A stretch of DNA of 64,000 nt, from assembly GCA_035605695.1 (NCBI GenBank), contig DATNGZ010000015.1:4968-68967 (forward strand). Reading direction: 5' to 3'. This document shows positions 27,889-37,197 of the stretch, one piece after another (the first letter of the stretch is position 1; each line of letters starts with the position of its first letter). Below the pieces are notes generated by a model. That model did not search any database. It was not told the origin of the DNA and saw nothing but the letters and a program-made list of their open reading frames with translations. The position numbers and the translations under genes were made by a program. This DNA comes from VRUE01 sp035605695 (GTDB lineage: Bacteria > Actinomycetota > Thermoleophilia > Solirubrobacterales > 70-9).

Positions 27889-29103
27889 CTATGCCATCGC
27901 CCGCTGCAGGCCCTCATCTATCGAGGCGAGGAACTCCTGCGTGGTCTGGAACTCCTGGTCGGGACCGATCAGGAGGGCGAGATCTTTCGTCATCCGGCCC
28001 GCTTCCACCGTTTCCACACAGACGCGCTCCAGCGTCTCGGCAAAGTGGGAAACCTCAGGTGTCTTGTCAAGGCGCCCGCGAGCGGCGAGGCCGCGCGTCC
28101 AGGCAAAGATTGAGGCGATCGGGTTGGTAGAGGTCGGCTTGCCCTGCTGATGCTGGCGATAGTGGCGAGTTACCGTGCCGTGCGCCGCCTCGGCCTCGAC
28201 CGTCTTGCCATCGGGGCTCATCAGCACACTTGTCATTAGGCCGAGCGAACCGAACCCCTGGGCGACGGTGTCGGACTGCACGTCGCCGTCGTAGTTCTTG
28301 CAGGCCCAGACGTAGCCGCCCTCCCACTTCATCGCCGCCGCCACCATGTCGTCGATCAGGCGGTGTTCGTAGGTGATTCCGGCGGCCTCGAAGTCGGTCC
28401 TGAACTCGTTCTCGTAGACCTCGGCGAAGAGGTCCTTGAAGCGACCGTCGTAGCGCTTCAGGATCGTGTTCTTGGTCGAGAGGTAGACCGGGTAGCCGCG
28501 GTTCAAGCCGTAACGCATCGACGCTCGCGCAAAGTCGCGAATCGAGTCGTCGAGGTTGTACATCGCCATCGCGATACCCGGGCCGGGGAAGTCATAGACA
28601 TCGAGCTCGACCGGCTCCGACCCGTCCTTGGGGGTGTAGGTAAGCGTCAGCGTGCCCTCACCTGGCACGACCATGTCGGTGGCGCGGTACTGGTCACCAA
28701 AAGCGTGGCGGCCGATCACTATCGGCTTGGTCCAGCCGGGCACGAGCCTGGGCACATTGGAGATCACGATCGGCTCGCGGAAAATGACGCCGCCGAGGAT
28801 GTTGCGGATCGTCCCGTTGGGCGAGCGGTACATATCCGCCAGGCCGAACTCCTCGACCCGCGCCTCGTCAGGGGTGATCGTTGCGCACTTGACGCCGACG
28901 CCGTGCTGCTTGATCGCCTTCGCTGCATCAATGGTGATCTGGTCGCGACTCGCGTCGCGGCTCTCGATCCCGAGATCGAAGTAGATCAGCTCGAGATCGA
29001 GGTAGGGCAGGATCAGCTGCTCCTTGATGAAGGCCCAGATGATTCGGGTCATCTCGTCGCCGTCGAGCTCGACGATCGGGTTCTTGACTGAGATTTTCTC
29101 CAT
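27889..29103 (-). CDS. icd: Isocitrate dehydrogenase (NADP type)
   Basis: Oxidative decarboxylase of the citric acid cycle giving 2-oxoglutarate. The 404-residue protein is of the dimeric eukaryote-like subfamily: VELDGDEMTRIIW near the start, SPNGTIRNILGG for substrate binding, YKNYDGDVQSD-type region (ACKNYDGDVQSD) with the metal aspartates, and AHGTVTRHYR for cofactor. The start is ATG 29101-29103 (MEKISVKNP); longer in-frame starts would overlap the divergent gene. No Shine-Dalgarno is seen. Confidence 0.97.
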   Translation of the reverse strand: MEKISVKNPIVELDGDEMTRIIWAFIKEQLILPYLDLELIYFDLGIESRDASRDQITIDAAKAIKQHGVGVKCATITPDEARVEEFGLADMYRSPNGTIRNILGGVIFREPIVISNVPRLVPGWTKPIVIGRHAFGDQYRATDMVVPGEGTLTLTYTPKDGSEPVELDVYDFPGPGIAMAMYNLDDSIRDFARASMRYGLNRGYPVYLSTKNTILKRYDGRFKDLFAEVYENEFRTDFEAAGITYEHRLIDDMVAAAMKWEGGYVWACKNYDGDVQSDTVAQGFGSLGLMTSVLMSPDGKTVEAEAAHGTVTRHYRQHQQGKPTSTNPIASIFAWTRGLAARGRLDKTPEVSHFAETLERVCVETVEAGRMTKDLALLIGPDQEFQTTQEFLASIDEGLQRAMA

Positions 29104-29146
29104 GCGGGTCGGCGATGCTATCGATGGGCTGGCACAATCAGAGTCG

Positions 29147-30814
29147 ATGGCCACCGTCGAGCGTCGAACCTCCTCTACCCACGAGGTCTTCAACCAAGCA
29201 CCGCCGCTGGAGGATTACAACCCCTTCGACGCCGACCGAGCGCTGAGCGAGGCGATGCGCCGCGAGGGCGCCGAGTGGGCCGAGGGTCGCGCCCGCGAGC
29301 TGGGGGCGATCTGCGGCTCCCATCAGACGATCCGCTGGGGCTACGAGGCCAACGAGCGCAAGCCCGAGCTGCGCACCCACGACCGCTACGGCAACCGCAT
29401 CGACGAGGTCGAGTTCGACACTTCCTGGCACGAGCTGATGCGGATCGGCGTTGGCAACGGCCTGCACGCAATGCCCTGGCGCGAACCGGGGCCCGGCGCC
29501 CACGTTGCCCGCGCGGCGACCTTCATGCTGCTGATGCAGGCCGAGAGCGGCGTCGGCTGTCCGATCTCGATGACCTACTCGGCGATCCCGGCGCTGCGCA
29601 AGCAGCCCGAGCTCGCCGCAGAGTGGGAGGAGCGTTTCCTCTCGCTTGACTACGACGAGCGCTCGATGCCCGCCAAGCGCAAGAGCGGTGCCCTCTGCGG
29701 CATGGCGATGACCGAGAAGCAGGGCGGCTCCGACGTGCGGGCCAACACCACGACGGCGACGCCGTTGAACGGTGGCGGTCCCGGCGCCGAGTATGAGATC
29801 GTCGGCCACAAGTGGTTCTGCTCGGCGCCGATGTGCGATGCCTTCCTCGTCCTCGCCCAGACCGAGTCGGGGATCTCCTGCTTCCTAATGCCGCGCTGGA
29901 CCCCCGACGGCGAGCGCAACGCCTTCCACATTCAGCGGCTCAAGGACAAGCTCGGCAACCGCTCCAACGCCTCCAGCGAGGTCGAGTTCCGCGGCGCCTG
30001 GGCGCGCATGATCGGCGAGGAGGGCCGCGGCGTGCCGACGATCATCGAGATGGTCAACCACACCCGGCTCGACTGCGTGATCGGCGGCGCCACCGGCTAC
30101 CGCGCGGGAGTCGTACAGGCGCTCAACCACGCCGCGCACCGCTCCGCCTTCGGCGCCGAGCTGATCGAGCAACCGCTGATGCAAAACGTGCTCGCCGACC
30201 TCGCGGTCGAATCGGAGGCCGCCACGGTGGCGGCGATGCGCCTCGCCCGCTCTTACGACGAGGTCGCGGCCGGCGACGATGAGGCAACCGAGTTCCGCCG
30301 CCTCGCCAATCCCGTCCTCAAGTACTGGCTCTGCAAGCGCGCTCCCTCCCACGCGGTCGAGTGCCTGGAGTGCCTCGGCGGCAACGGCTACGTCGAGGAC
30401 TCGGGAATGCCGCGCCTCTACCGCGAGGCCCCACTCGCCTCAATCTGGGAGGGCTCCGGCAACGTCCAGTGCCTCGACGTGCTGCGCGCAATGGTCAAGA
30501 ACCCTGCCTCAGTAGACGCCTTCTTCGCCGAGGTACTAGAGGGAGCAGGAGCGGAACCAAAGCTCGACGCCTACGTCTCCTCCCTACGCAACGAGATCCC
30601 CGGCGACATAGAGACCATCCAGCACCGGGCCCGCCGCATCGTCGAGAAGATGGCCCTTGCCCTACAAGCTTCCCTCCTGGTCCGCTACGGCGACCCCGCA
30701 GTGGCCGATGCCTTCTGCGCCTCCCGCCTCTCCGGCGACTGGGGCTACGCCTTCGGCACGCTCCCCGCCGGTACGGACTTCAGTCGCATCATCGAGCGCC
30801 ACCGGCCGGCTTAG
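29147..30814 (+). CDS. AidB-like acyl-CoA dehydrogenase family protein
   Basis: A 555-residue flavoprotein close to AidB, the alkylation-response isovaleryl-CoA dehydrogenase homologue. Motifs include PISMTYSAIPALR, GMAMTEKQGGSDVRANTT (the FAD-binding motif with the AidB-type TEKQGGSDV), KWFCSAPMCDAFLVLAQ, the ECLECLGGNGYVED segment and REAPLASIWEGSGNV. AidB binds DNA and flavin; its true substrate remains unclear. The ATG at 29147 is 43 bp from the icd start. CACAAT lies 8 nt before it. The 3' end overlaps the convergent site-2 protease gene by 26 bp. Confidence 0.9.
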   Translation: MATVERRTSSTHEVFNQAPPLEDYNPFDADRALSEAMRREGAEWAEGRARELGAICGSHQTIRWGYEANERKPELRTHDRYGNRIDEVEFDTSWHELMRIGVGNGLHAMPWREPGPGAHVARAATFMLLMQAESGVGCPISMTYSAIPALRKQPELAAEWEERFLSLDYDERSMPAKRKSGALCGMAMTEKQGGSDVRANTTTATPLNGGGPGAEYEIVGHKWFCSAPMCDAFLVLAQTESGISCFLMPRWTPDGERNAFHIQRLKDKLGNRSNASSEVEFRGAWARMIGEEGRGVPTIIEMVNHTRLDCVIGGATGYRAGVVQALNHAAHRSAFGAELIEQPLMQNVLADLAVESEAATVAAMRLARSYDEVAAGDDEATEFRRLANPVLKYWLCKRAPSHAVECLECLGGNGYVEDSGMPRLYREAPLASIWEGSGNVQCLDVLRAMVKNPASVDAFFAEVLEGAGAEPKLDAYVSSLRNEIPGDIETIQHRARRIVEKMALALQASLLVRYGDPAVADAFCASRLSGDWGYAFGTLPAGTDFSRIIERHRPA

Positions 30815-31970
30815 CGGCGTCGCGCAACGCTCGTCCTACCTGCTCCGCGGTAATCACGCCTGAGAGACGGCCGTCGATGTCGACTGCCATCACGGCACCG
30901 AAGCGGCGCAGAGCGCGGTTGGCCAGCAGCGAGTCGAGCGGCGCGTCGTCGCGGACCTGAAAGGTGCCGTCGTCGCGCTCGAGCAGGTCGGAGACGTGGA
31001 AGCTGGCGCGGGAAGTCTCGGGCACCTCGTCGGCTTTGTCGCGGACCACCAGGCCGAGGAACTTGTAGGCCGCGTCGACCACCGGGAACCAGGGCCAGCG
31101 GTAGCGCAGGAAGTACTCGTCCAATGCCTGCTCGACGCTGATCTCACCCGGGATCGCCACCGGTTCGCGGTCCATCACGTCGGCGACGGAGAGGTTGCTG
31201 ATTTTGCCGGTGACCGCGGTCTGCATCGAGGCGGCGCGGGCGGAGCCGTTGATCACCATCCCGATCAGCGCCAACCAGATGCCGCCGAAAGCGTCGCCGC
31301 TGGCAATCAACAGGAGACCGCCACCGATAAAGATGTAGCCGAAGACGCGTCCGAGGTTGGCGGCGAAGCGGGTCGCCGAGTTGCGATCCCCCGTCTTCCA
31401 CCAGGCGATCGCCCGCACCACCCTGCCGCCGTCCATCGGAAATGCGGGCAGCAGGTTGAAGACGAGGACCAGGAGGTTGATCGTCGCCAGCCAGCCGATC
31501 ATCGCCCAGAACCCGGAAACGCCGCTGCTGCTTTCGACCAGCGCCGAGCGGCGGAACTCCTCCCAGCCGACCGCGGCCAGGCCGAACCCGGTCAGCACGA
31601 CGACGATCGCCAAGGTCACCAGTGGTCCCGCTATCGCCACCTTGAACTCGGTCGAGGGGCTGTCGGACTCGCGGTCCATCCGCGCCATTCCGCCGAAGAT
31701 CCAGAGCTGGATGCTGGAGATGCCAATCCCGTTGCGCAGGGCGGCGAAGGCGTGGCCGAGCTCGTGCAGCAGCACCGAGGCGAAGAAGAGGAGTGAGCTG
31801 GCCACGGCGAGGGCGAAGGGCGTCGATGCCGAGCTGCTCTCTCCCAGCACCCGGCCGTAGAAGTCCGAGAGCCAGAAGATCATCAGGAAGAGGACGATGA
31901 ACCAGGACCAGTCGACCGCGATGCGGATTCCGCGGACGTGGAACAGGGTTATTGGGCGGCCGCCGAGCAT
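30789..31970 (-). CDS. Site-2 protease family metalloprotease with CBS domains
   Basis: A 393-residue intramembrane zinc protease (M50, SpoIVFB-like subgroup). The HELGH zinc motif is at about residues 66-70 (LLHELGHAFAAL), the third ligand in NLLPAFPMDGGRVVRA near residue 185, and about six transmembrane helices surround them. The C-terminal 130 residues carry a CBS pair (VADVMDREPV ... VVDAAYKFLGLVVRD ... GVITAEQVGRAL), which often senses adenine nucleotides. Substrate unknown; regulated cleavage of a membrane-anchored factor is the family role. TACGAT sits 6 nt before the ATG. Confidence 0.92.
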   Translation of the reverse strand: MLGGRPITLFHVRGIRIAVDWSWFIVLFLMIFWLSDFYGRVLGESSSASTPFALAVASSLLFFASVLLHELGHAFAALRNGIGISSIQLWIFGGMARMDRESDSPSTEFKVAIAGPLVTLAIVVVLTGFGLAAVGWEEFRRSALVESSSGVSGFWAMIGWLATINLLVLVFNLLPAFPMDGGRVVRAIAWWKTGDRNSATRFAANLGRVFGYIFIGGGLLLIASGDAFGGIWLALIGMVINGSARAASMQTAVTGKISNLSVADVMDREPVAIPGEISVEQALDEYFLRYRWPWFPVVDAAYKFLGLVVRDKADEVPETSRASFHVSDLLERDDGTFQVRDDAPLDSLLANRALRRFGAVMAVDIDGRLSGVITAEQVGRALRDAAKPAGGAR

Positions 31971-31980
31971 GCGTCAATCG

Positions 31981-32099
31981 TACGCGGCCGTCCCGGTGGG
32001 GGTTTCACTTAACTTTTTCGGTGGAGAGTTACCGGCTGGCGCCTCGAGGAATTGCCGAAAAAGTACAAGACGTTCCACCCCCACCGGGACGGCCGCGTA
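31981..32099. repeat. Palindrome F (119 bp) between divergent leaderless promoters
   Basis: Perfect 23-bp arms at 31981-32003 and 32077-32099 (beginning TACGCGGCCGTCCCGG) enclose a second pairing, CTTTTTCGG (32013-32021) with CCGAAAAAG (32055-32063), and a central GGCGCC. The -10-like hexamers of both divergent genes overlap its ends: TACGAT (31977-31982, minus) 6 nt from the protease start, TAAGTT (32100-32105) 7 nt from the peptidase start. Any -35 elements must lie in the arms. Confidence 0.9.
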
Positions 32100-32112
32100 T
32101 AAGTTCGCAACG

Positions 32113-33288
32113 ATGCAGGTAGACCAAGGCCAACTCCGCGGCTGGCTCGAGGAGCTTGAGCAGATCTATCGTCCCTCTGCTTCCGAAGGCGAGCGCCGCG
32201 CCGCTGAGTGGATCGTTGAGCGCTTCGCCGAGCTCGGGGCCGAGGCTCGGATCGAGGCGGAGCCGGCGCACGGTACTTATTGGTGGCCGCTTGGGATCGG
32301 CGCCGCGCTGGGCGCACTGGGCGGGTTCGCCGCGCTGCGGGGGCGCCGCTTGCTTGGCACGGTGCTTGGCGCGATCGGCGCCGTTGGGATCGCTGACGAC
32401 TTCCCCCCGGGACAGCGCCGCCTGCGCAAGCCGCTGCGAACGCGGACGACCTACAACGTTGTCTGCGAACTGGGGCCCGCCGACGCTGAGCGGACGATGG
32501 TCGTCGTCGCCCACCACGACGCCGCCCACTCCGGGCTGATCTTCCACCCCGCCCTGCCCAAGCTCGCCGACCGGCTCGGCCTGATCGAGGGCGCCGACAC
32601 CAGTCCACCGCTGATGGCGCCGGTGATCGGCGGACCGATCCTCGCCGCGCTCGGCGCTCTTACCGGTCGCCACCTGCTCGCCAAGATCGGCATCTTCCTC
32701 GGCCTCGGCTCGGCGGCGGCGATGGCCGACATCGGCATGCGCAAGACCGTGCCCGGAGCCAACGACAACGGCACCGCCGTCGTCGCCCAGCTAGCGCTCG
32801 CCCAACGGCTGGTCGAGGAGCCGCCGCGGGACCTGCGCGTGATCCTGCTCTCGGCCGGCGCCGAGGAGTCCTTCAGCGAGGGGATCAAGGCCTTCGGCGA
32901 GCGCCACTTCGGGCAGCTGCCGCGCGAGAGCACCTTCTTCCTCGCGGTCGACTCGATCGGCTCCCCCCACCTGCTGGTGCTGCGCGGCGAGGGCTTCCTC
33001 AAGATGCGCGAGTACCCGCGCCGGGCGCTCGACCTGATGGACGGGCTCGCCGAGGAGCTCGGCATCTGGCTCTACCCCAACCTGCGGCTGCACAACGGCA
33101 CCGATGGCCTCGAGCCGCTGGCGGCCGGCTACGAGACCGCTTCGCTGTGCGGCTGCACCGAGCTCAAGAACCCGGCGAATTACCACTGGCCCAACGATCT
33201 CGCCGAGAACGTCGACTTCAGCAGCGTCGCCGATGGAGTTCGCCTGATTGAGGCGGCGGCGCGGCGCCTCGACGCCCGCTGGCTCTAG
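32113..33288 (+). CDS. M28-family zinc peptidase with internal hydrophobic segments
   Basis: A 391-residue protein with the M28 di-zinc aminopeptidase pattern: HHDAAHSG (H-x-D), GANDNGTAVV (bridging Asp), SAGAEESFSEG (catalytic Glu pair), and HWPNDLAENVDF near the end. Two hydrophobic stretches (about residues 58-98 and 165-195) are inserted before and within the catalytic region, so it may sit on the membrane. No signal peptide is seen. The substrate is unknown. TAAGTT lies 7 nt before the ATG. It diverges from the site-2 protease across palindrome F. Confidence 0.85.
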   Translation: MQVDQGQLRGWLEELEQIYRPSASEGERRAAEWIVERFAELGAEARIEAEPAHGTYWWPLGIGAALGALGGFAALRGRRLLGTVLGAIGAVGIADDFPPGQRRLRKPLRTRTTYNVVCELGPADAERTMVVVAHHDAAHSGLIFHPALPKLADRLGLIEGADTSPPLMAPVIGGPILAALGALTGRHLLAKIGIFLGLGSAAAMADIGMRKTVPGANDNGTAVVAQLALAQRLVEEPPRDLRVILLSAGAEESFSEGIKAFGERHFGQLPRESTFFLAVDSIGSPHLLVLRGEGFLKMREYPRRALDLMDGLAEELGIWLYPNLRLHNGTDGLEPLAAGYETASLCGCTELKNPANYHWPNDLAENVDFSSVADGVRLIEAAARRLDARWL

Positions 33289-33299
33289 CCGGCCTGCGC

Positions 33300-33375
33300 A
33301 GGTGCAACGCGTAGCGGCTCTGCAGCAACCGCAACGCGTTGCACCTCATCGAAATCCGACTGCGGTGTCGGATTT
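33300..33375. repeat. Two successive hairpins between M28 gene and sdhA (palindrome H)
   Basis: AGGTGCAACGCGT (33300-33312) pairs perfectly with 33334-33346, with GCGG/CCGC and a central CTGCAG inside. A second hairpin, AAATCCGAC (33352-33360) with GTCGGATTT (33367-33375), follows at once. The sdhA -10-like TAGAGT (33384-33389) comes next. The second hairpin with its T-run is a plausible terminator for the M28 gene; the first resembles the other palindromes in this window. Confidence 0.75.
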
Positions 33376-33397
33376 ACGCTCTATAGAGTCCGCGCTC

Positions 33398-35086
33398 GTG
33401 CCTACTCATGACGTACTGGTGATCGGCGCCGGCCTCGCCGGCCAGCGAGCAGCGTTGGCAGCGGCGGAGGAGGGCGTCTCGGTTGGAATCGTCAGCAAGG
33501 TCCACCCCGTGCGCTCGCACTCCAATGCGGCCCAGGGCGGGATCAACGCGGCGCTCAACCCCGGCGACTCCTGGGAGTCGCACGCCTTCGACACGATCAA
33601 GGGCTCCGACTACCTGAGCGACCAGGACGCGGTCGAGATCATGTGCCGCGAGGCGCCTGAGGAGATCCTCCACCTCGAGCACCTCGGCGTCACCTTCCAC
33701 CGCAACGAGGAGGGCAAGCTCGGCACCCGCGCCTTCGGCGGCGCCTCCGCCGCCCGCACTTACTACGTCGCCGACATCACCGGCCAGGCGATCATGCACG
33801 TGCTCTACGAGCAGCTGATGAAGCACTCCGACTCGGTCACCCGCTACGAGGAGTGGTTCAGCACGGCGCTGGCGATGGACGAGCAGGGCGAGTGCTGCGG
33901 GGTCGTCACCCGCAACATCGCCGACGGCTCGATGCAGCTCTTCCGCGCCAAGTCGGTGATCCTCGCCTGCGGCGGCAACGGCCAGGTCTGGAAGCCGACC
34001 ACCAACGCGCTGATCTGCACCGGCGACGGGATCGCGATGGCCTACCGGGTCGGCGCCAAGCTGATGGACATGGAGATGATCCAGTACCACCCGACGACGC
34101 TGGCGGGCAAGGGCTTCCTGATCACCGAGGGTGCCCGCGGCGAGGGCGCCCACCTGCTCAACGCCAAGGGCGAACGCTTCATGGAGCGCTACGCGCCGAA
34201 CAAGATGGAGCTGGCCTCGCGCGACGTCGTCTCCCGCGCCGAGCAGACCGAGATCAACGAGGGCCGCGGCTTCCCCGACGGCACCGTCGCCCTCGACATC
34301 ACCGTGGTGCCGAAAAAGCGCGTGCACGAGGCGCTGCGCGAGATCGTCCTCGTTGGCCAGGACTTCGCCGGCGTCGACATCACCCGCGAACCGATCCACA
34401 TCAAGCCCGGCAACCACTACACGATGGGCGGCGTCAAGACCGACGTCGACGGGCGCACCGACATCCCCGGCCTCTACTCGGCCGGCGAGACCGCCTGCGT
34501 CTCGGTCCACGGCGGCAACCGGCTCGGCGCCAACTCGCTGCTCGACACGCTGATCTTCGGCCGGCGCTCCGGCGCCGACGCGGCGGCGCGCGCGAAGCGG
34601 ATCGAGGGCTCAAGGCCCTCGAAAGCGGTGCTCGAGGCCGAGGAGGCGACGATCGCCGCGATCTCCGCCCGCGAGAAGGGCTCCGGCCGCCGCATCTCCG
34701 AGATCAAGCTCGACCTCGGCACGGCGATGGACAAGGACGTCTCGGTCTTTCGCGACGAGGCCGGGATCCAGCAGGCGCTGGAGACCGTGCGCCGGCTCAA
34801 GGAGGAGGCCAAGACCGCCTACATCGACGACCGCGGCTCGATCTTCAACCAGGACATCCTCGGTGCGATCGAGCTCGGCTACATGATCGACAACGCCGAG
34901 TGCACCTGCCTCGCCGCGCTCGAGCGCAAGGAGAGCCGCGGCGCCCAGTACAGGACCGACTTCCCCGAGCGCAACGACGAGGAGTGGCTCAAGCACATCG
35001 ACCTGCAGCTGGGGGCCGACGGGCCGGAGATCTCATACTCAGAGGTGACCATCACCAAGTGGGAACCGCAAGAGAGGACTTACTGA
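33398..35086 (+). CDS. sdhA: Succinate dehydrogenase/fumarate reductase flavoprotein subunit
   Basis: Catalytic FAD subunit of succinate:quinone oxidoreductase. The 562-residue protein has the dinucleotide motif VIGAGLAGQRAAL (residues 8-20), SHSNAAQGGINAAL with the covalent-FAD histidine region, RAFGGASAARTYYVAD, the catalytic arginine region EGARGEGAHLLN, TMGGVKTDVDGRT, and GGNRLGANSLLDTLIFGR. It starts at GTG 33398; TAGAGT lies 8 nt upstream and no Shine-Dalgarno is present. Its stop overlaps the sdhB start (TGATG). Confidence 0.97.
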   Translation: MPTHDVLVIGAGLAGQRAALAAAEEGVSVGIVSKVHPVRSHSNAAQGGINAALNPGDSWESHAFDTIKGSDYLSDQDAVEIMCREAPEEILHLEHLGVTFHRNEEGKLGTRAFGGASAARTYYVADITGQAIMHVLYEQLMKHSDSVTRYEEWFSTALAMDEQGECCGVVTRNIADGSMQLFRAKSVILACGGNGQVWKPTTNALICTGDGIAMAYRVGAKLMDMEMIQYHPTTLAGKGFLITEGARGEGAHLLNAKGERFMERYAPNKMELASRDVVSRAEQTEINEGRGFPDGTVALDITVVPKKRVHEALREIVLVGQDFAGVDITREPIHIKPGNHYTMGGVKTDVDGRTDIPGLYSAGETACVSVHGGNRLGANSLLDTLIFGRRSGADAAARAKRIEGSRPSKAVLEAEEATIAAISAREKGSGRRISEIKLDLGTAMDKDVSVFRDEAGIQQALETVRRLKEEAKTAYIDDRGSIFNQDILGAIELGYMIDNAECTCLAALERKESRGAQYRTDFPERNDEEWLKHIDLQLGADGPEISYSEVTITKWEPQERTY

Positions 35087-36267
35087 TGGCCGAGTACACG
35101 CTGAAGGTCCGCCGTTACCAGCCCGAGAGTGGCGAGGGCGCCTACTGGGAGGAGTTCAAGGTTGAGCTCGATCCCTCGCTCTCGGTCCTCGACGGCCTGC
35201 TGCAGGCCAAGGACCGCGACGACGGCTCGCTCTCGGTGCGCTGCTCCTGCCGCGCCGCGATCTGCGGCTCCTGCGGGATGAAGATCAACGGCCAGTCCGG
35301 TCTCGGCTGCAAGACCCAGGTCGGCGAGGCGCAGGAGCTGGCCGAGAAGAGGGCCAGCGTCAGCCCCGATGCCAACGGCGAGACCCCCCCGATCGTGATC
35401 GAGCCGATGGGCAACATGCCAGTGATCAAGGACCTCGTCACCGACATGGAGTCGACCCACTGGACCAAGATCCGCCGCGTCACCCCCTGGCTGCTGCCTC
35501 ACGGCGAGGCGCCCGAGCGCGAGTACGTGGTCGAGCCCGAGTCGATGATCGACATCACCCAGTCGATGGCCTGCATCCAGTGCGGCGCCTGCGTCTCCTC
35601 CTGCCTCTCGATGGAGGCCGACCCCGACTTCATCGGCCCGGCGGCGCTGGCCAAGGCCTACCGCTTCGTCGGTGACCCGCGCGACGCCGAGACCAAGGAG
35701 CGCCTGCACGACCTGGCGCACGACCCGCACGGGATCTACGACTGCACCCACTGCTTCAGCTGCATCGACGCCTGCCCCAAGGGCGTGGCACCGATGGACC
35801 AGATCATGCGCCTGCGCCGCAAAGCCGGTGAGGAGGGGATCGACGATCCCAACCACGGCCATAACCACGAGGCGGCCTTCGTCAAGATCATCGAGAAGAA
35901 GGGGACCCTGGACGAGGGCCTGCTGCTGCAGGAGTCCTTCGCGCCCGGCGTCAAAGGCAAGCTGAAACCGAGCAAAGCGGCGATCAAAGAACTGCTCGGC
36001 TCGATCCCGACCGTGCTGCGCGCGATCAAGACCGGCAAGGGCCGCACGCTCTCAAAGCTGGTCCCCGGCATCCACCCGAAGCTACCCGGCAACGCTCAGG
36101 ACGAGGTTAAGGCGATCTACCAGCACGCCGAGGAGCACCGCGAGGAATTCAATATCTACATCAAGGGCGAGGACGAGGACTTCGTCGAACCCGAGCCCGA
36201 TGAGATGACGGACGAGGCCTTTACGGCGGAGGCGGCATCAGCCGCGGATACGAAGGGAGAGTCGTGA
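35086..36267 (+). CDS. sdhB: Succinate dehydrogenase iron-sulfur subunit with long C-terminal extension
   Basis: Electron-transfer subunit linking SdhA to quinone. The 393-residue protein has the plant-type [2Fe-2S] motif CSCRAAICGSC plus a fourth cysteine (about residues 46-68), and two C-terminal cluster motifs, CIQCGACVSSC and CTHCFSCIDACP (about residues 163-235). Typical SdhB ends near 240 residues; here about 150 more residues follow, helical and ending in an acidic tail. The extension is seen in non-classical SDH forms paired with HdrB-like subunits. Overlapping TGATG junctions lead in from sdhA and out to sdhE. Confidence 0.95.
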   Translation: MAEYTLKVRRYQPESGEGAYWEEFKVELDPSLSVLDGLLQAKDRDDGSLSVRCSCRAAICGSCGMKINGQSGLGCKTQVGEAQELAEKRASVSPDANGETPPIVIEPMGNMPVIKDLVTDMESTHWTKIRRVTPWLLPHGEAPEREYVVEPESMIDITQSMACIQCGACVSSCLSMEADPDFIGPAALAKAYRFVGDPRDAETKERLHDLAHDPHGIYDCTHCFSCIDACPKGVAPMDQIMRLRRKAGEEGIDDPNHGHNHEAAFVKIIEKKGTLDEGLLLQESFAPGVKGKLKPSKAAIKELLGSIPTVLRAIKTGKGRTLSKLVPGIHPKLPGNAQDEVKAIYQHAEEHREEFNIYIKGEDEDFVEPEPDEMTDEAFTAEAASAADTKGES

Positions 36268-37178
36268 TGAGCGACGGCCAGATCAAGGTCGCCTACTGGC
36301 CCGGCTGCGTCTCGCGCGGCTTCACCAGCGAGCTGCACGGGTCGATGGCCTTCGTCGCCGAGAAGCTCGGCATCGAGCTGGTCGAACTCGACCGCGCCAA
36401 CTGCTGCGGCGCCGGCGTGATCGCCGAGCACAATCAAGAGCTCGCCGACACCCTCAACGCCCGCACTTTCGCCCTCGCCCAGCAAACCGGGCTGGCGATG
36501 ATGAACATCTGCTCGACCTGCCAGGGCGCCCAGTCGGAGTGCCAGCAACGGCTCGACGCCGACTCCTCCTACCGCGCCCACATCAACGAGGTGCTGAGCG
36601 GCCAGGGCCTCGCCTACGAGAAGGACAAGGACGGCTTCACCAACAAGAACTTCCTCTGGCTGCTGGTCGAGGACTACGGTCTCAACAAGCTCGCCGAGCA
36701 GGTCAAGCGGCCGCTCTCCGGCCTCCGCGTCGGCCCCTTCTACGGCTGCTACGTCGTCCGCCCCAAGGAGCGGCTCGGCTACGACGAGTTCCCCGATCGG
36801 GACATCTACCTGGAGAAGGTGATCGAGGCGCTCGGCGGCCAGGTGGTCGAGTACGACGGCGCCCGCAAGTGCTGCGGCTTCCCGGTAATCACGATGAACC
36901 GCGACACCTCGCTGCGCCAGGCCGGCACTCACGTCGGCGACGCAATCGACGCCGGCGCCGACTGCCTCGTCACCCCCTGCCCGCTCTGCCACCTCAACCT
37001 CGACATGCAGCAGCCCGAGGCAGCAAAGGTCGTCAACCGCGACCTCGGCCTCGCCGTCCTGCACCTCCCCCAGCTGGTTGGCCTGGCGCTCGGCGCCGAG
37101 CCGAAGCAGCTCGGGATGAGCAAGCACATCGCCTCGACCGGGTGGGTCGAGGAGCGGCTTGCTGCGGTTCCTGCCTAA
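36267..37178 (+). CDS. sdhE: HdrB/SdhE-type CCG-domain subunit of succinate dehydrogenase
   Basis: A 303-residue protein with two CCG domains of the heterodisulfide reductase B type. Domain one has WPGC (near residue 11), NCCGAG (near 46) and CSTCQGA (near 75). Domain two has FYGC (near 158), KCCGFPV (near 200) and CPLC (near 236). In class E enzymes (Sulfolobus SdhABEF; Campylobacter MfrABE) this subunit replaces the haem b membrane anchors SdhC/D. No sdhC or sdhD is encoded here. ATG 36267 overlaps the sdhB stop; GTG 36264 is the alternative. The direction of electron flow cannot be read from sequence. Confidence 0.88.
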   Translation: MSDGQIKVAYWPGCVSRGFTSELHGSMAFVAEKLGIELVELDRANCCGAGVIAEHNQELADTLNARTFALAQQTGLAMMNICSTCQGAQSECQQRLDADSSYRAHINEVLSGQGLAYEKDKDGFTNKNFLWLLVEDYGLNKLAEQVKRPLSGLRVGPFYGCYVVRPKERLGYDEFPDRDIYLEKVIEALGGQVVEYDGARKCCGFPVITMNRDTSLRQAGTHVGDAIDAGADCLVTPCPLCHLNLDMQQPEAAKVVNRDLGLAVLHLPQLVGLALGAEPKQLGMSKHIASTGWVEERLAAVPA

Positions 37179-37197
37179 CTACTGACCCAAGCGTGGT

